Source: Brachypterus glaber (lineage: Eukaryota; Arthropoda; Insecta; Coleoptera; Kateretidae). From it: a stretch of 64,000 nt of DNA. How positions within the stretch are numbered: the first letter of the stretch is position 1; every line of letters begins with the position of its first letter. The translations under genes and the position numbers were made by a program. Location of the stretch: assembly GCA_958510825.1 (NCBI GenBank), contig OY294048.1:12107589-12171588 (forward strand). Direction: 5' to 3'. This document shows positions 42,801 through 46,208 of the stretch, in pieces. The notes below the pieces were generated by a model, which had not been told where the DNA came from, searched no databases, and saw only the letters and a program-made list of their open reading frames with translations.

Positions 42801-44910
42801 AAAATTCGACAATATATCATGACACAAATCACTTTGAACTACGTCCCTTAAAGTTTGACAGTTTTCACTCCCACCGGTAAAAACCGTCAAACTAAAACCA
42901 AATTTTATTATCGTAACTATAACATACTAGTATGAAGAATAGCAAACTACACACATTTTATTACTTAACTATAACAAACAATGACGTCACACTAACTATT
43001 CGAAGTAACCACGTATCCTAGGTGGTTTGCTCACATAGTTAGTATTTCAATCCTTCTCTATTATATTTCTGTTCACTCCAAATAATATTTTTTTCGAACA
43101 AGAAGAGGAAAAAATAGGTATGATTTTTTTGGGTAAGCCAGACGTTAAAAATATTTGTAAGATTGTTTTTCCAGGCACTATTTTGTGCAAGAACGGATTA
43201 AACTGAAATAATTTTAAATAATTGTCACATATGGGTAATGTAGGTACCTATAATAAATGAGTTAAATAAAAAGAAAGTAATTTATAAGCTTCATACAAAA
43301 ATGTTCTTGCAAAGTTAGGAAAAGCCTAATTTTTTCCTTGTAGACCTCATTTTTGGTTCTCAATATCAAATATCGCAAAATAAACAACTCAATCAACTTT
43401 TTAAACTCTAAAATGATTTTGCTATAATAGTGTCCTACTTTACCAACTAACTATGACTTCATTTAAACAACACTTTTCAAGACATACTAGTATGTTATAG
43501 TTAAGATAATAAAATTTGGTTTGGACTTTGTGTGGCCCTAAGGCGTATTTTTCTGCTGCTCGAAACTTTTAAAATCAAATGCAGACATTCATAGCTGACG
43601 TCACACTTCAGGAAAATGCAATTTATAAACATTTCAAATGTTATATTCAAAAACATAACCTCTTTCTTTTAGGAAAGTGCAACCCTCTTGAGGTTTCAAG
43701 GAGGTTTTATTTTTGCACGAAAAAGCTGGCTATATTTTGAGTAACTGAGTTCAAATCTGGCATCAGAATTTTTCTACATTGCCGTAGAATTCCCCTAGCC
43801 TAGGGGAAAGAGTGAAACATTGAGAAAAACTTGAACATCTACTAATGTTTTATTTTTGCTCCGAAAAGCTGGCATATTTCTTATAAACAATAGTTTATGA
43901 GTAATTTTAACATTATTAGCACAATTTAAATAAAGATTTTTTTTAAGTATGGTTTTTATCTTTTTTAAATTTTCGGTTTCTGACACAGTACCCGAGTTAA
44001 CTTGTAACTTTTTTCACCCGAGTTCCCGAAGGTTAAGCTATAGACAAAAAAGGCCAACTAGCTCCTCAATCCGCTTAAAACTGGAACACATTAGGAAACG
44101 TTCAAGTATTACGTAAACCAAACTGTACCAAAATTCATACACTTCATACCCCGATTCTCGCGTTATTATAGATTATAGAGATTTCATATTTTGGCTACCT
44201 CCCATAATAGGGGGTGTATTAGGGGGGATAGCCTTAAATAACGCGAGAATAGAGGTATGAAGTGTATGAATTTTTGTACATTTTGCGTTACGTAATACTT
44301 GAACGTTCCCTTATAAAGGTAAGGTTTTTAGTATGTTAGTACGCGGTGTTTTTAAATAAAATAAAGTTCTACAACGAGTTCTGTGTAAAGGAACATGAAA
44401 ATTAAAAGATTCTACTACTTGTTATAGTAATACTTAACGTTGTTATAATTCTCGTAACTGTAACAACCAGTGAATGTTTACTATACTTTCGTGGGGTTCC
44501 ATATATGCAAAAGACTTTCATTAAGTATTTACTACGGTAACAAATTATCAGTATCATACTTATGATATTATAGTTCGTACTATAGTTATAGTACGGACTA
44601 TAATACTTACTGTACTTTTATACATTGCCGCTAAAAAATCCAGATTTTCCGGACCTGTATAATATACAGGTCCGGAATATAAAGTGTATATATAAAACAA
44701 TCCTAAGATATAAAAAATAAAATAAAAATTATACTGACCTAGTTGTAAAGAACTTCCCTCTGGAAAAACAAGATAACGCTTTCTTCTGGATAAAGTTTTT
44801 CCACTAGCATTTTTATTATGTGTTTCGATGGCTATATCATCTTCTAAACTTTGGAATGTCACTTTTATTAACACAGATAAAATAAATAAGAAAATGTATA
44901 TGTTATCCAT
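8182..44910 (-). CDS. DM4/12-family secreted protein, gene A (five-exon gene span)
   Basis: Five exons join at 44910-44739, 32011-31705, 21154-20993, 9782-9675 and 8302-8182 (870 nt, 289 residues plus stop). Every junction has GT..AG borders and matching phase (1,2,2,2). The product has a hydrophobic signal peptide (about 1-20), a basic RRKRY site at 42-46 followed by the FPEG motif (49-52), a hydrophobic block ending in AWQLP, a second basic site RRTRRDLY (198-205), and four cysteines C222, C228, C273 and C280 in the family arrangement. This is the layout of insect DM4/12 (PF07841) proteins, which are secreted and of unknown biochemical role. The two basic sites suggest furin-like cleavage (inference). 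Introns are 12.7, 10.6, 11.2 and 1.4 kb. Introns 1 and 3 each hold a single-exon gene on the same strand. The joining is by eye; RNA evidence would settle it. Confidence 0.85.
8501..8808 (+). repeat. Direct repeat copy 1 (partner 9212-9589)
   Basis: Shares long identical blocks with 9212-9589, for example ACATAAGAATTCGATTTTCT and AATAATATTAGGATTATCAT, in intron 4 of gene A. This copy lacks the MITE present in the partner, so it approximates the empty site. Confidence 0.88.
8809..9211. mobile_element. Element with 15-bp TIRs CACTGAAAAAAATTA
   Basis: CACTGAAAAAAATTA at 8809 is mirrored by TAATTTTTTTCAGTG ending at 9211, with TA on both sides. It separates the two direct repeats. No coding capacity. 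Confidence 0.75.
9212..9589 (+). repeat. Direct repeat copy 2, interrupted by a MITE
   Basis: Second copy of the 8501-8808 segment, interrupted at 9439-9540 by a GAACGTTCAAGTATTACG-type MITE. Confidence 0.88.
9439..9540. mobile_element. MITE, AACGTTCAAGTATTACGTAA family, short copy
   Basis: Starts AACGTTCAAGTATTACGTAA and ends with GTAGTACTTGAACGTTCCC. Relatives lie at 23636, 44094 and 45814. It is internally deleted. Confidence 0.8.
9675..9782 (-). CDS. Gene A exon 4 (first conserved cysteine pair)
   Basis: The acceptor is TTTGTAG before 9782 and the donor GTAAAA after 9675. Encodes residues 215-249 and part of 250: LSKDGKACLLKAVCEVSQAP, then an EEIIKVVF helix. The C-x5-C pair with the K/R-A-V/I-C-E core is diagnostic of the DM4/12 domain. 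The exon is too short to stand out as an open frame and was found by motif and phase. Confidence 0.85.
10067..10264. mobile_element. Foldback element
   Basis: Arms of about 62 bp contain CCAGATTTAGCATA, GGCGTTAATAAA and ACTGTTTTCATT and their complements. Non-coding; in intron 3 of gene A. Confidence 0.85.
10660..10960. repeat. G-rich, repeat-like block with a G10 run
   Basis: Locally GC-rich in an AT-rich setting, with repeated GGGCCCGG and GGGGGG words and a run of ten G at about 10865. It looks like a decayed transposon piece. Family not identified. Confidence 0.45.
11249..12085. mobile_element. TACAGGGTGATCA TIR family, copy A (ends decayed)
   Basis: Shares GGGAGCTACGGCCCTTTAAA, ATGTAGAATCACCTCTTAAA and TTTTGGCATGGC with copies at 24996, 61421 and 62725. 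It ends 50 bp beyond the DBT stop codon. Both arms carry the GAGCTACGGCCC module in mirrored orientation. Confidence 0.75.
12134..13486 (-). CDS. DBT: Lipoamide acyltransferase (E2) of branched-chain alpha-keto acid dehydrogenase, mitochondrial
   Basis: Transfers branched-chain acyl groups from the E1-bound intermediate to CoA through a lipoyl arm, in the mitochondrial matrix (leucine, isoleucine and valine breakdown). The 450 residues show a basic/hydroxylated leader (about 1-40) fitting mitochondrial import, an N-terminal lipoyl domain (about 45-118) with lipoylation lysine K84 in QSDKAS, a Thr/Gln/Pro-rich linker (about 120-163), a peripheral-subunit-binding domain (about 167-206: IPSVRRLAKEHSLDL..IKGTGKDSRI), and the catalytic domain (about 222-450) with DHRVIDGATMAHF; H421 and D425 are the expected active-site pair. 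ATG at 13486 precedes the leader. The frame is uninterrupted, with no introns. It is nested in intron 3 of gene A on the same strand. An intact retrocopy is possible, though no poly(A) tract remains at the 3' end. Confidence 0.96.
   Translation of the reverse strand: MSHTPKAILNLHSKFFNEILVKNVIPSNILCRNVHLSRLFAAAVDFNLSDIGEGIREVVVKEWYVKEGDKVAQFDQICEVQSDKASVTITSRYDGIIKKLYYNIDDIALVGKPLINIETDDAETVSPETPQPTKHVESQSQTKIVKTIPQTESQSIETAPQGSVCNEVLCIPSVRRLAKEHSLDLSKIKGTGKDSRILKEDVLKYMSQPQTASKKIEKEDRVERITGFRKAMVKTMTESKKIPDFVYSDEIKVTKLNELRNNIKTMPELSDTKISFMPFFIKAVSNAVKKYPVMNSCIDENVENVIYKRSHNIGIAMDTKVGLAVPVIKNVENLNIVEIAQELNRLLLSGKNGTFRPDDLSGGTISISNIGTIGGTYMKSVILPPQVAIVALGGIRTLPRFDENRNVVAEDVVNVSASGDHRVIDGATMAHFISLFKRQIENPNLLFLFN
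13500..14074. other. Upstream flank of DBT; CTGTC patch
   Basis: No gene. Immediately 5' of DBT (13487-13700) there is no recognisable TATA or initiator that I can defend. At 13880-13900 lies a GTCGGTCTGTCC patch of the dispersed family, followed by a G-rich segment. Confidence 0.5.
14078..14389. mobile_element. PIF/Harbinger-like foldback MITE with TAA duplication
   Basis: Almost the entire 312 bp is a foldback: GGGGCCATTCCAGCGTTTCG at the left is mirrored by CGAAACGCTGGAATGGCCC at the right. TAA flanks both ends (14075-14077 and 14390-14392). The 3-bp TNA duplication suggests PIF/Harbinger mobilisation (inference). Confidence 0.88.
14413..14560. mobile_element. Short TIR element
   Basis: CAGGCCTATTCACATGTA at the left is mirrored by TACATGTGAATAAGCCTG at the right; inner CAATATTG words are also mirrored. 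Non-coding. Confidence 0.8.
14775..14819. repeat. Two adjacent palindromes
   Basis: CGAAGCAATATGCTTCG (14775-14791) is followed almost at once by a perfect 26-bp palindrome (14794-14819, half-site AATAATAAATTTG). Confidence 0.85.
14930..16690. other. Intronic stretch, A/T homopolymer-rich
   Basis: No gene. 15000-15180 is almost only A and T runs. 15316-15355 is a GACCGACAGACC patch of the dispersed family. The motif GCGCCATCTAGCACGTAAATTGCG occurs, split over short pieces, near 16562 and again near 17965. Confidence 0.5.
16691..16792. mobile_element. Perfect-arm hairpin MITE
   Basis: AATTAAAACACGTTGAAGGA.. at the left is mirrored exactly by ..TCCTTCAACGTGTTTTAATT at the right, with arms of about 33 bp and a GC-rich loop (GTTTGCCTGCGTTTTCGCAG). 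Arm identity implies a young copy. Confidence 0.88.
17249..17640 (+). repeat. Tandem repeat, ~148-bp unit, about 2.6 copies
   Basis: CAAAAACACTAAAAAC recurs at about 17274, 17421 and 17570, each followed by GCATGA/ACATGA and TTTTAATTGTT; units are 80-90% alike by eye. Confidence 0.85.
17800..19790. other. Intronic stretch, old repeats
   Basis: No gene. It contains a C9 run at about 18043, a decayed end of the TACAGGGTGATCA family (about 18700-18780, GATGTAGAATCAC), and inverted ATGGTATAC words at 19140-19195. Confidence 0.5.
19791..19936 (+). repeat. Heptanucleotide microsatellite (TAATACT)n
   Basis: About 21 uninterrupted copies of TAATACT with a single variant (AAACT near 19867). Not the insect telomere unit TTAGG. 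Confidence 0.97.
20993..21154 (-). CDS. Gene A exon 3 (basic RRTRRDLYGKLE segment)
   Basis: The acceptor is TTTTTTAG before 21154 and the donor GTAAGT after 20993. Encodes residues 161-213 and part of 214, including KRKRYEGYEP and HRRTRRDLYGKLESL. The second motif is the recognisable pre-cysteine segment of DM4/12 proteins. Phase (2 in, 2 out) fits exons 2 and 4. The exon lies in a different frame from the longest open frame here, which is on the same strand but not coding. Confidence 0.82.
21287..21516. mobile_element. Foldback element with inner hairpin
   Basis: Outer arms GCTGATTCAGGTATAATTAT / ATAATTATGCCTGAATCAGC enclose an inner, nearly perfect hairpin around AACCGGACTTGAGCGG..CCGCTCAAGTCCGGTT. 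Confidence 0.88.
21590..23275. mobile_element. Large inverted-repeat element split by a LINE
   Basis: Left arm (about 21625-21835) and right arm (about 22875-23230) are mirrored: AACATATGTCTAAAAATG, GGGAGCTAAG and GTAGGATTAA recur in reverse order. A 5'-truncated LINE sits in the centre (22129-22857). The GGGAGCTAAGNCCC module resembles GGGAGCTACGGCCC of the TACAGGGTGATCA family. Confidence 0.78.
22129..22715 (+). pseudogene. 5'-truncated LINE (CR1/Jockey-like reverse transcriptase C-terminal part)
   Basis: The translation begins in the GVLFYTKMTFVPHINNIVNK region and, after a one-base frameshift near 22215, continues QDFTNISA..SILEYASIIWRP and then LLGLESLANRS..FMYKLFNNLITC to a stop at 22715. 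These are the thumb and C-terminal signatures of insect non-LTR reverse transcriptases. AAGTACT (22122-22128 and 22858-22864) flanks the insertion, and the 3' end is an (AATAA)n-type A-rich tail. Broken by truncation and frameshift. Confidence 0.85.
23636..23870. mobile_element. PIF/Harbinger-like MITE, GGGAACGTTCAAGTATTACG family, copy b
   Basis: GGAAACGTTCAAGTATTACG at the left is mirrored by GTAATACTTGAACGTTCCC at the right; TTA flanks both ends. Nearly the whole length is palindromic, with a GGCTACCCCC..GGGGGTAGCC centre. The site reads TCTGGTTA / TTACCAG. Confidence 0.9.
23905..23943. repeat. AGCTTACCGTA 11-bp tandem (3 copies)
   Basis: CTTACCGTAAG repeats end to end. Each unit is itself nearly palindromic. 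Confidence 0.8.
24777..24822 (+). repeat. (GA)n microsatellite
   Basis: About 20 GA dinucleotides with one interruption (CTGA). The complementary serine/leucine frames are artefacts. Confidence 0.95.
24996..25694. mobile_element. TACAGGGTGATCA TIR family, copy B (most complete)
   Basis: Begins TACAGGGTGATCAGTAACTG and ends with TTATTGATCACCCTGTA, flanked by TA. TIRs extend over 150 bp (CATGCCAAAATTTAAGAGGT at one end mirrored at the other; GGAGCTACGGCCC in both arms). No transposase. In intron 2 of gene A. Confidence 0.88.
25745..25890 (+). repeat. Dispersed repeat next to TIR copy B (partner 61128-61262)
   Basis: TTTTCTCACTACCAACTAGG, AAAAAGTCGACAGTAAT and GAGCACACTTAGTGAT recur at 61128-61262, where TIR copy C also lies nearby. 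Confidence 0.8.
26317..26588. mobile_element. Near-perfect foldback element
   Basis: CTACATAGAAAAAACGGATT at the left is mirrored by AATCCGTTTTTTCTATGTAG at the right; arms of about 120 bp are nearly identical (CCTTGAACCAAGG, AAGCCATATTCTCTTGTTTC and complements). TATTATACTATT outside the left arm is mirrored by AATAGTATTATA on the right. Confidence 0.92.
26690..27039. repeat. CTGTCCGTCCG-type dispersed repeat
   Basis: CGGCTGTCCGTCCGTCTGTC starts the segment, followed by AATCCGATCGACTCAAAATT and repeated AAAAAAGTTATGGGG words. The same order is seen at 37010-37520 and 60770-60960. Confidence 0.75.
27040..27203. mobile_element. Foldback element
   Basis: TGATACTAGGTTAGGTATCG at the left is mirrored by CGGTACCTAACCTAGTATCA at the right; inner ATTAATCCCAAT is mirrored too. 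Confidence 0.87.
28067..28774. mobile_element. TACAGAGCGGTCCAAAAGTCAC TIR element, copy 1
   Basis: ACAGTGCGGTCCAAATGTCA near 28069 is mirrored by TGACTTTTGGACCGCTCTGT ending at 28772; the arms share a second block (GTTGTCTTATTT type). A second copy is at 53136-53841. The lysine/phenylalanine-rich frames inside are not conserved between copies. Confidence 0.88.
29330..29490. repeat. CTGTCCGTC/GACGGATAGACA patches facing each other
   Basis: GAGAGACGGATAGACAAACAG (29334) and TTGTCTGTCCGTCTATCTGTCC (29459) are inverted to each other about 130 bp apart. Same dispersed family as elsewhere. Confidence 0.7.
30048..30945. mobile_element. TIR element with GTGGGAGATATGGGAC-type arms
   Basis: GTAGGTGTGGGAGATATGGGA at the left faces CCCAATCTTCCACATCTCTCCTAC, split, at the right; GGGACAA and GTCCCAA words recur inside, in both orientations. 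Arms diverged. No coding capacity. Confidence 0.65.
31222..31510. mobile_element. TIR element with doubled subterminal motif
   Basis: TCGATGGCCTAGCGTACAAA at the left is mirrored by TTTGTATGCTAGACCATCGA at the right. In each arm the motif ATGGCCTAGCGTANAAATGTGC occurs twice, about 37 bp apart. Confidence 0.85.
31705..32011 (-). CDS. Gene A exon 2 (DM4/12 hydrophobic core)
   Basis: The acceptor (TTGCAG) ends just before 32011, and the first two bases complete the valine codon begun in exon 1. Encodes VYCLTMPSIGMGSIFTIG and then ALAWQLPHDP, matching the conserved DM4/12 block after the FPEG motif. A polar, proline-rich linker follows. The donor is GTATGT after 31705 and the exon ends in phase 2. 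It contributes about residues 58-160. Confidence 0.85.
32221..33063. mobile_element. Two abutting TIR elements, GTCGGCTTACAAGTAAAGAG type
   Basis: CTTCGGCTTACAAGTAAAGA (32221) pairs with ACTTAGTGCCTTTTACTTGT (ending about 32469). Directly after, GTCGGCTTACAAGTAAAGAG (32472) pairs with TTTTACTTGTAAGCCGAC (ending 33063). An inner CACTAAGTGCACTAAGTGAC tandem is at about 32860. Confidence 0.82.
33064..34385. other. Non-coding intron stretch
   Basis: No gene seen. It holds the common insect repeat-associated phrase CCGCCATCTTGGATTTT at 33089 and a mirrored AGGTCACAATTTTT / AAAAATTGTGACCT pair (33353-33425). The 89-codon open frame there has no recognisable features. Confidence 0.5.
34386..34989 (+). 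repeat. Tandem duplication, 302-bp unit, two copies
   Basis: AGCTGGTAATACATGCAATC starts both copies (34386 and 34688), and both end TTACTTATTGATTAAAG. Copies are about 95% alike by eye, with small indels (for example TAATTGAG only in the second). Confidence 0.92.
35634..35668 (+). repeat. (TTCTA)n microsatellite
   Basis: Seven copies of TATTC/TTCTA with one variant. Confidence 0.9.
35968..36259. mobile_element. Foldback element, 38-bp TIRs
   Basis: TAGCTTTTTGATTTTTGGGG at the left is mirrored by CCCCAAAAATCAAAAAGCTA at the right, continuing through AATAGGGCTTTGGATCTG. Centre is non-coding. Confidence 0.9.
37010..37520. repeat. CTGTC/CCGTCCGTC dispersed repeat
   Basis: GTCTGTACGTCCGTCTGTAG and further CCGT words, then AATCGGATCGACTTATTTTC and several AAAAGTTATAGGGG-type words. 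Same module order as 26690-27039. Confidence 0.75.
37547..38332. mobile_element. Large foldback element (~390-bp arms)
   Basis: AATTACACTCAGAAAATTTC at the left is mirrored by GAAATATTCTGAGTGTAATT at the right. Inner blocks (GACAACATTTTGTATAC, CATAGAGACCGTGCTAG, ATCTAGTTTAAAGT) appear mirrored in reverse order. Almost the whole 786 bp could fold on itself. Confidence 0.92.
38340..39055. other. Non-coding intron stretch
   Basis: No gene or clear repeat structure recognised. Confidence 0.5.
39057..39332. mobile_element. Foldback element
   Basis: GGGAGCACGATATGGTCTTA..CTTATGGTATCAAGGTCAT at the left faces ATGACCTTGACACCATAAG..GTGCTACCAC at the right. Arms about 52 bp, moderately diverged. Confidence 0.78.
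39582..39594. promoter_or_regulatory. X-box-like palindrome GTTGCTAAGCAAC
   Basis: A 13-bp inverted repeat matching the general shape of RFX X-box sites (GTTGC-N-GCAAC). It lies in a locally GC-richer patch (39530-39790) deep in intron 1 of gene A, with no adjacent gene start. Chance or transposon origin is quite possible. Confidence 0.25.
40329..40528. other. Assembly gap (200 N)
   Basis: Exactly 200 unknown bases, a common placeholder size, so the real distance is probably unknown. It abuts a GC-rich repeat. Confidence 0.99.
40529..40985 (+). mobile_element. GC-rich LINE-like 3' fragment
   Basis: Base composition is far above the surroundings. The end (AAAAAGGACCAATATGGTCT then AGTTGCCAGGCTTGACC and a TTACTAC tail) parallels the 3' end of the LINE at 50296-50851 (AAAAAGGGCCAGAAATGGCC, TAGTTGTTCGGCTTTGGCC, TACTAC tail), suggesting a related lineage. 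The upstream part has no recognisable protein and is cut by the gap. Confidence 0.55.
41239..41870. mobile_element. hAT-like non-autonomous element with 8-bp duplication
   Basis: CAGGGGTGCTCC at the left is mirrored by GGGAGCACCCCTG at the right, and ATTATATT flanks both ends (41231-41238 and 41871-41878). CAGGG termini and an 8-bp duplication are hAT hallmarks. A MITE (41426-41600) is nested inside. The right-hand duplication contains the stop codon of the protease gene. Confidence 0.88.
41426..41600. mobile_element. PIF/Harbinger-like MITE, GGGGCTGTTCATATATTACG type
   Basis: GAAGCTGTCCATATATTACA at the left is mirrored by TACGTAATATATGAACAGCC at the right; TTA flanks both ends (41423-41425 and 41601-41603). 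Related to the GGGAACGTTCAAGTATTACG elements, sharing CCAAAATTCATAC and GCGTTACGTAAT. Confidence 0.85.
41872..42777 (-). CDS. Secreted trypsin-fold serine protease (S1A), atypical S1 pocket, possible GPI or membrane tail
   Basis: 301 residues in one exon. Signal peptide about 1-16. The chymotrypsin-fold activation site reads KIFWGEDC rather than IVGG, so zymogen activation may differ. The catalytic triad is present: H68 in TAAHC, D119 in DIALF, S216 in GDSGGP. The pocket residue six before the serine (chymotrypsin 189) is His210, and the positions equivalent to Gly216 and Gly226 appear to be Ala and Val. Trypsin-like cleavage after Lys/Arg is therefore unlikely; the pocket resembles an occluded, elastase-like one (inference). 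The C-terminus has a KSGAS small-residue stretch, a polar spacer and a hydrophobic tail (about 287-301), compatible with a GPI signal or a short membrane anchor. The stop codon lies inside the 8-bp target duplication of a hAT-like element. Nested in intron 1 of gene A. Confidence 0.92.
   Translation of the reverse strand: MVLHLLLIILYLGVCEQIEIEPKIFWGEDCSTEDHPYYVSLRFILDENNLHFCGGTLLNKYWVLTAAHCINLKKMEDKNLKQHFYAVANYTYRNEKSQIVGFYPHKNYVAKKRGAFTYDIALFRLKDPLYSGKYIQYIKIPKKYRGKKLFSKCKKGIILGLGQTPMNNEPEHLQCATANIAFKNIICNYFYQFTLRDGICTYSSLENIAHPCIGDSGGPLICNGFQIGIVSWASIIHNKCDARVPVIFARVDFFLRFINETIEQYDKIKSGASTEGRRFKQSDKTKYKIYIFLILLFLFVI
42892..43522. mobile_element. TIR element upstream of the protease
   Basis: AAACCAAATTTTATTATCGT..ACATACTAGTATG at the left is mirrored by CATACTAGTATGTTATAGTT..AAATTTGGTTT at the right. 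It starts 115 bp upstream of the protease ATG and could overlap its promoter. Confidence 0.82.
44094..44310. mobile_element. PIF/Harbinger-like MITE, GGGAACGTTCAAGTATTACG family, copy c
   Basis: GGAAACGTTCAAGTATTACG left, mirrored by CGTAATACTTGAACGTTCCC right; TTA on both sides. In intron 1 of gene A, 430 bp from exon 1. Confidence 0.9.
44567..44675. repeat. Two consecutive palindromes beside exon 1 of gene A
   Basis: ATTATAGTTCGTACTATAG..CTATAGTAC-type symmetry at about 44567-44604, then CCGGACCTGTAT / ATACAGGTCCGG with a 3-nt centre at 44649-44675. They lie 64-172 bp into intron 1. Confidence 0.75.
44739..44910 (-). CDS. Gene A exon 1 (signal peptide and RRKRY/FPEG motif)
   Basis: Starts at ATG 44910 in a favourable AAAAATGG context. 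Encodes residues 1-57 plus the first base of codon 58. It has a hydrophobic leader, an acidic/polar stretch, then SRRKRYLVFPEGSSLQL, the typical N-terminal signature of DM4/12 proteins. The donor is GTCAGT immediately after 44739. Frame continues open into the intron for about 60 more codons, but that stretch is not family-like, and the donor fits the phase of exon 2 exactly. Confidence 0.85.
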
Positions 44911-45390
44911 TTTTTATTATTTTTTTCTTTTCTTTTGGAAACACTTAAATTTGATTACAATTTTTCTTTCTCTTTGCAATTTTAAAAACTTTTATTTAGA
45001 ACTTATTACAACAAAAAAACAATCAAGCAGTAAAATAATAAAATATAACCCAACTATCTTTCTGGTTAGTGCAATTACAATTCTGTATATGGAAACCAAG
45101 TATTTGTTATCTTAAAATAGTTGTTCCACATTTTACCATTTTTCTGGTTGATGCATCTAAATTGTATTTCTGATGGGTAAAAAAAGAATAAAGTGTTAAT
45201 TGTGTTAATTGGTTTTACTGTATTCTTTAACGGGATGAATAAGTACTAATTTATTTTCAAATATAGATATACGGATGATTATAATTATTATTATTATTAG
45301 GTGATAATCAGAGTTGATACTCTTATTACAATAACAGGATCGGACAACAGGAATTTTAAATTATTTCTAATTTTTGGTGTTTGTTTAACA

Positions 45391-45456
45391 CATACCTATG
45401 CCAAATAAGATTATATGTCCGTATACAGACATATAATCTTATTCGGCATATGTATG
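45391..45456. repeat. Hairpin with 17-bp perfect stem
   Basis: AATAAGATTATATGTC and GACATATAATCTTATT flank CGTATACA; weaker symmetry extends outward (CATACCTATGCC / GGCATATGTATG). Confidence 0.85.
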
Positions 45457-45813
45457 TATTAAAGAAACTCACCAAAAATGAAAAATTATTTAAAATTCCT
45501 GTTGTAATGAGCATTAATCGGAATAAATTCAGTTATGACTCATCAACGTTGAAAATAAACACAGAAACATAGGCTTACGGAATAATTTTGCCAAATTATG
45601 AGTGAAATTTTTATAAAGGTCACTAAATCGAAACATTTGACGACTAATTTGTTACACGCAACAATATTGAATATACATATTAACTATAAATATGTAAATA
45701 TATCGGTGTTTTTCGAAGAAAATAAAAATGTAAATATTTCAAACCCCGCGTCAACGATAGAATCGACGCGGCGCCTATGCGAGCACTGGAAATTCGCCGA
45801 TGACTGGTAATGA

Positions 45814-46008
45814 GGGAACGTTCAAGTATTACGTAACGCAAATTGTACCAAAATTCATACACTTCATACCCCGGTTCTCATAACATACCCCCCATTTGGG
45901 GGGGTAGCCAAAACATGAAATCTCTACAGCCTTTAATAGCTCGAAAAACGGTGTATGAAGTGTATGAGTTTTGGTACAATTTGCATTACGTAATATTTGA
46001 ACGTTCCC
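45814..46008. mobile_element. PIF/Harbinger-like MITE, GGGAACGTTCAAGTATTACG family, copy d
   Basis: GGGAACGTTCAAGTATTACG left, mirrored by TACGTAATATTTGAACGTTCCC, split, right; TGA flanks both ends (45811-45813 and 46009-46011). Confidence 0.9.
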
Positions 46009-46122
46009 TGAAAGTATTAACTCTGGTGATAAAAGCAAAAGAATATCGGGTCAATCCATAGAAAATCCATAGTCGTCAGATTTTGGTGATTCGTACGATC
46101 TATCAAATTTCATTCTATTCAT

Positions 46123-46208
46123 ATTAAAAAAAAAAAACAAGTAAGATATTACTAACTACAATCAAGATATTTTGATGGTAGTTAGTAATAACTTTTTTGT
46201 TTTTTAAT
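46123..46208. repeat. Hairpin element
   Basis: ATTAAAAAAAAAAAACAAGT..ATTACTAACTAC at the left faces GTAGTTAGTAATAACTTTTT..TTAAT at the right. Confidence 0.8.
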
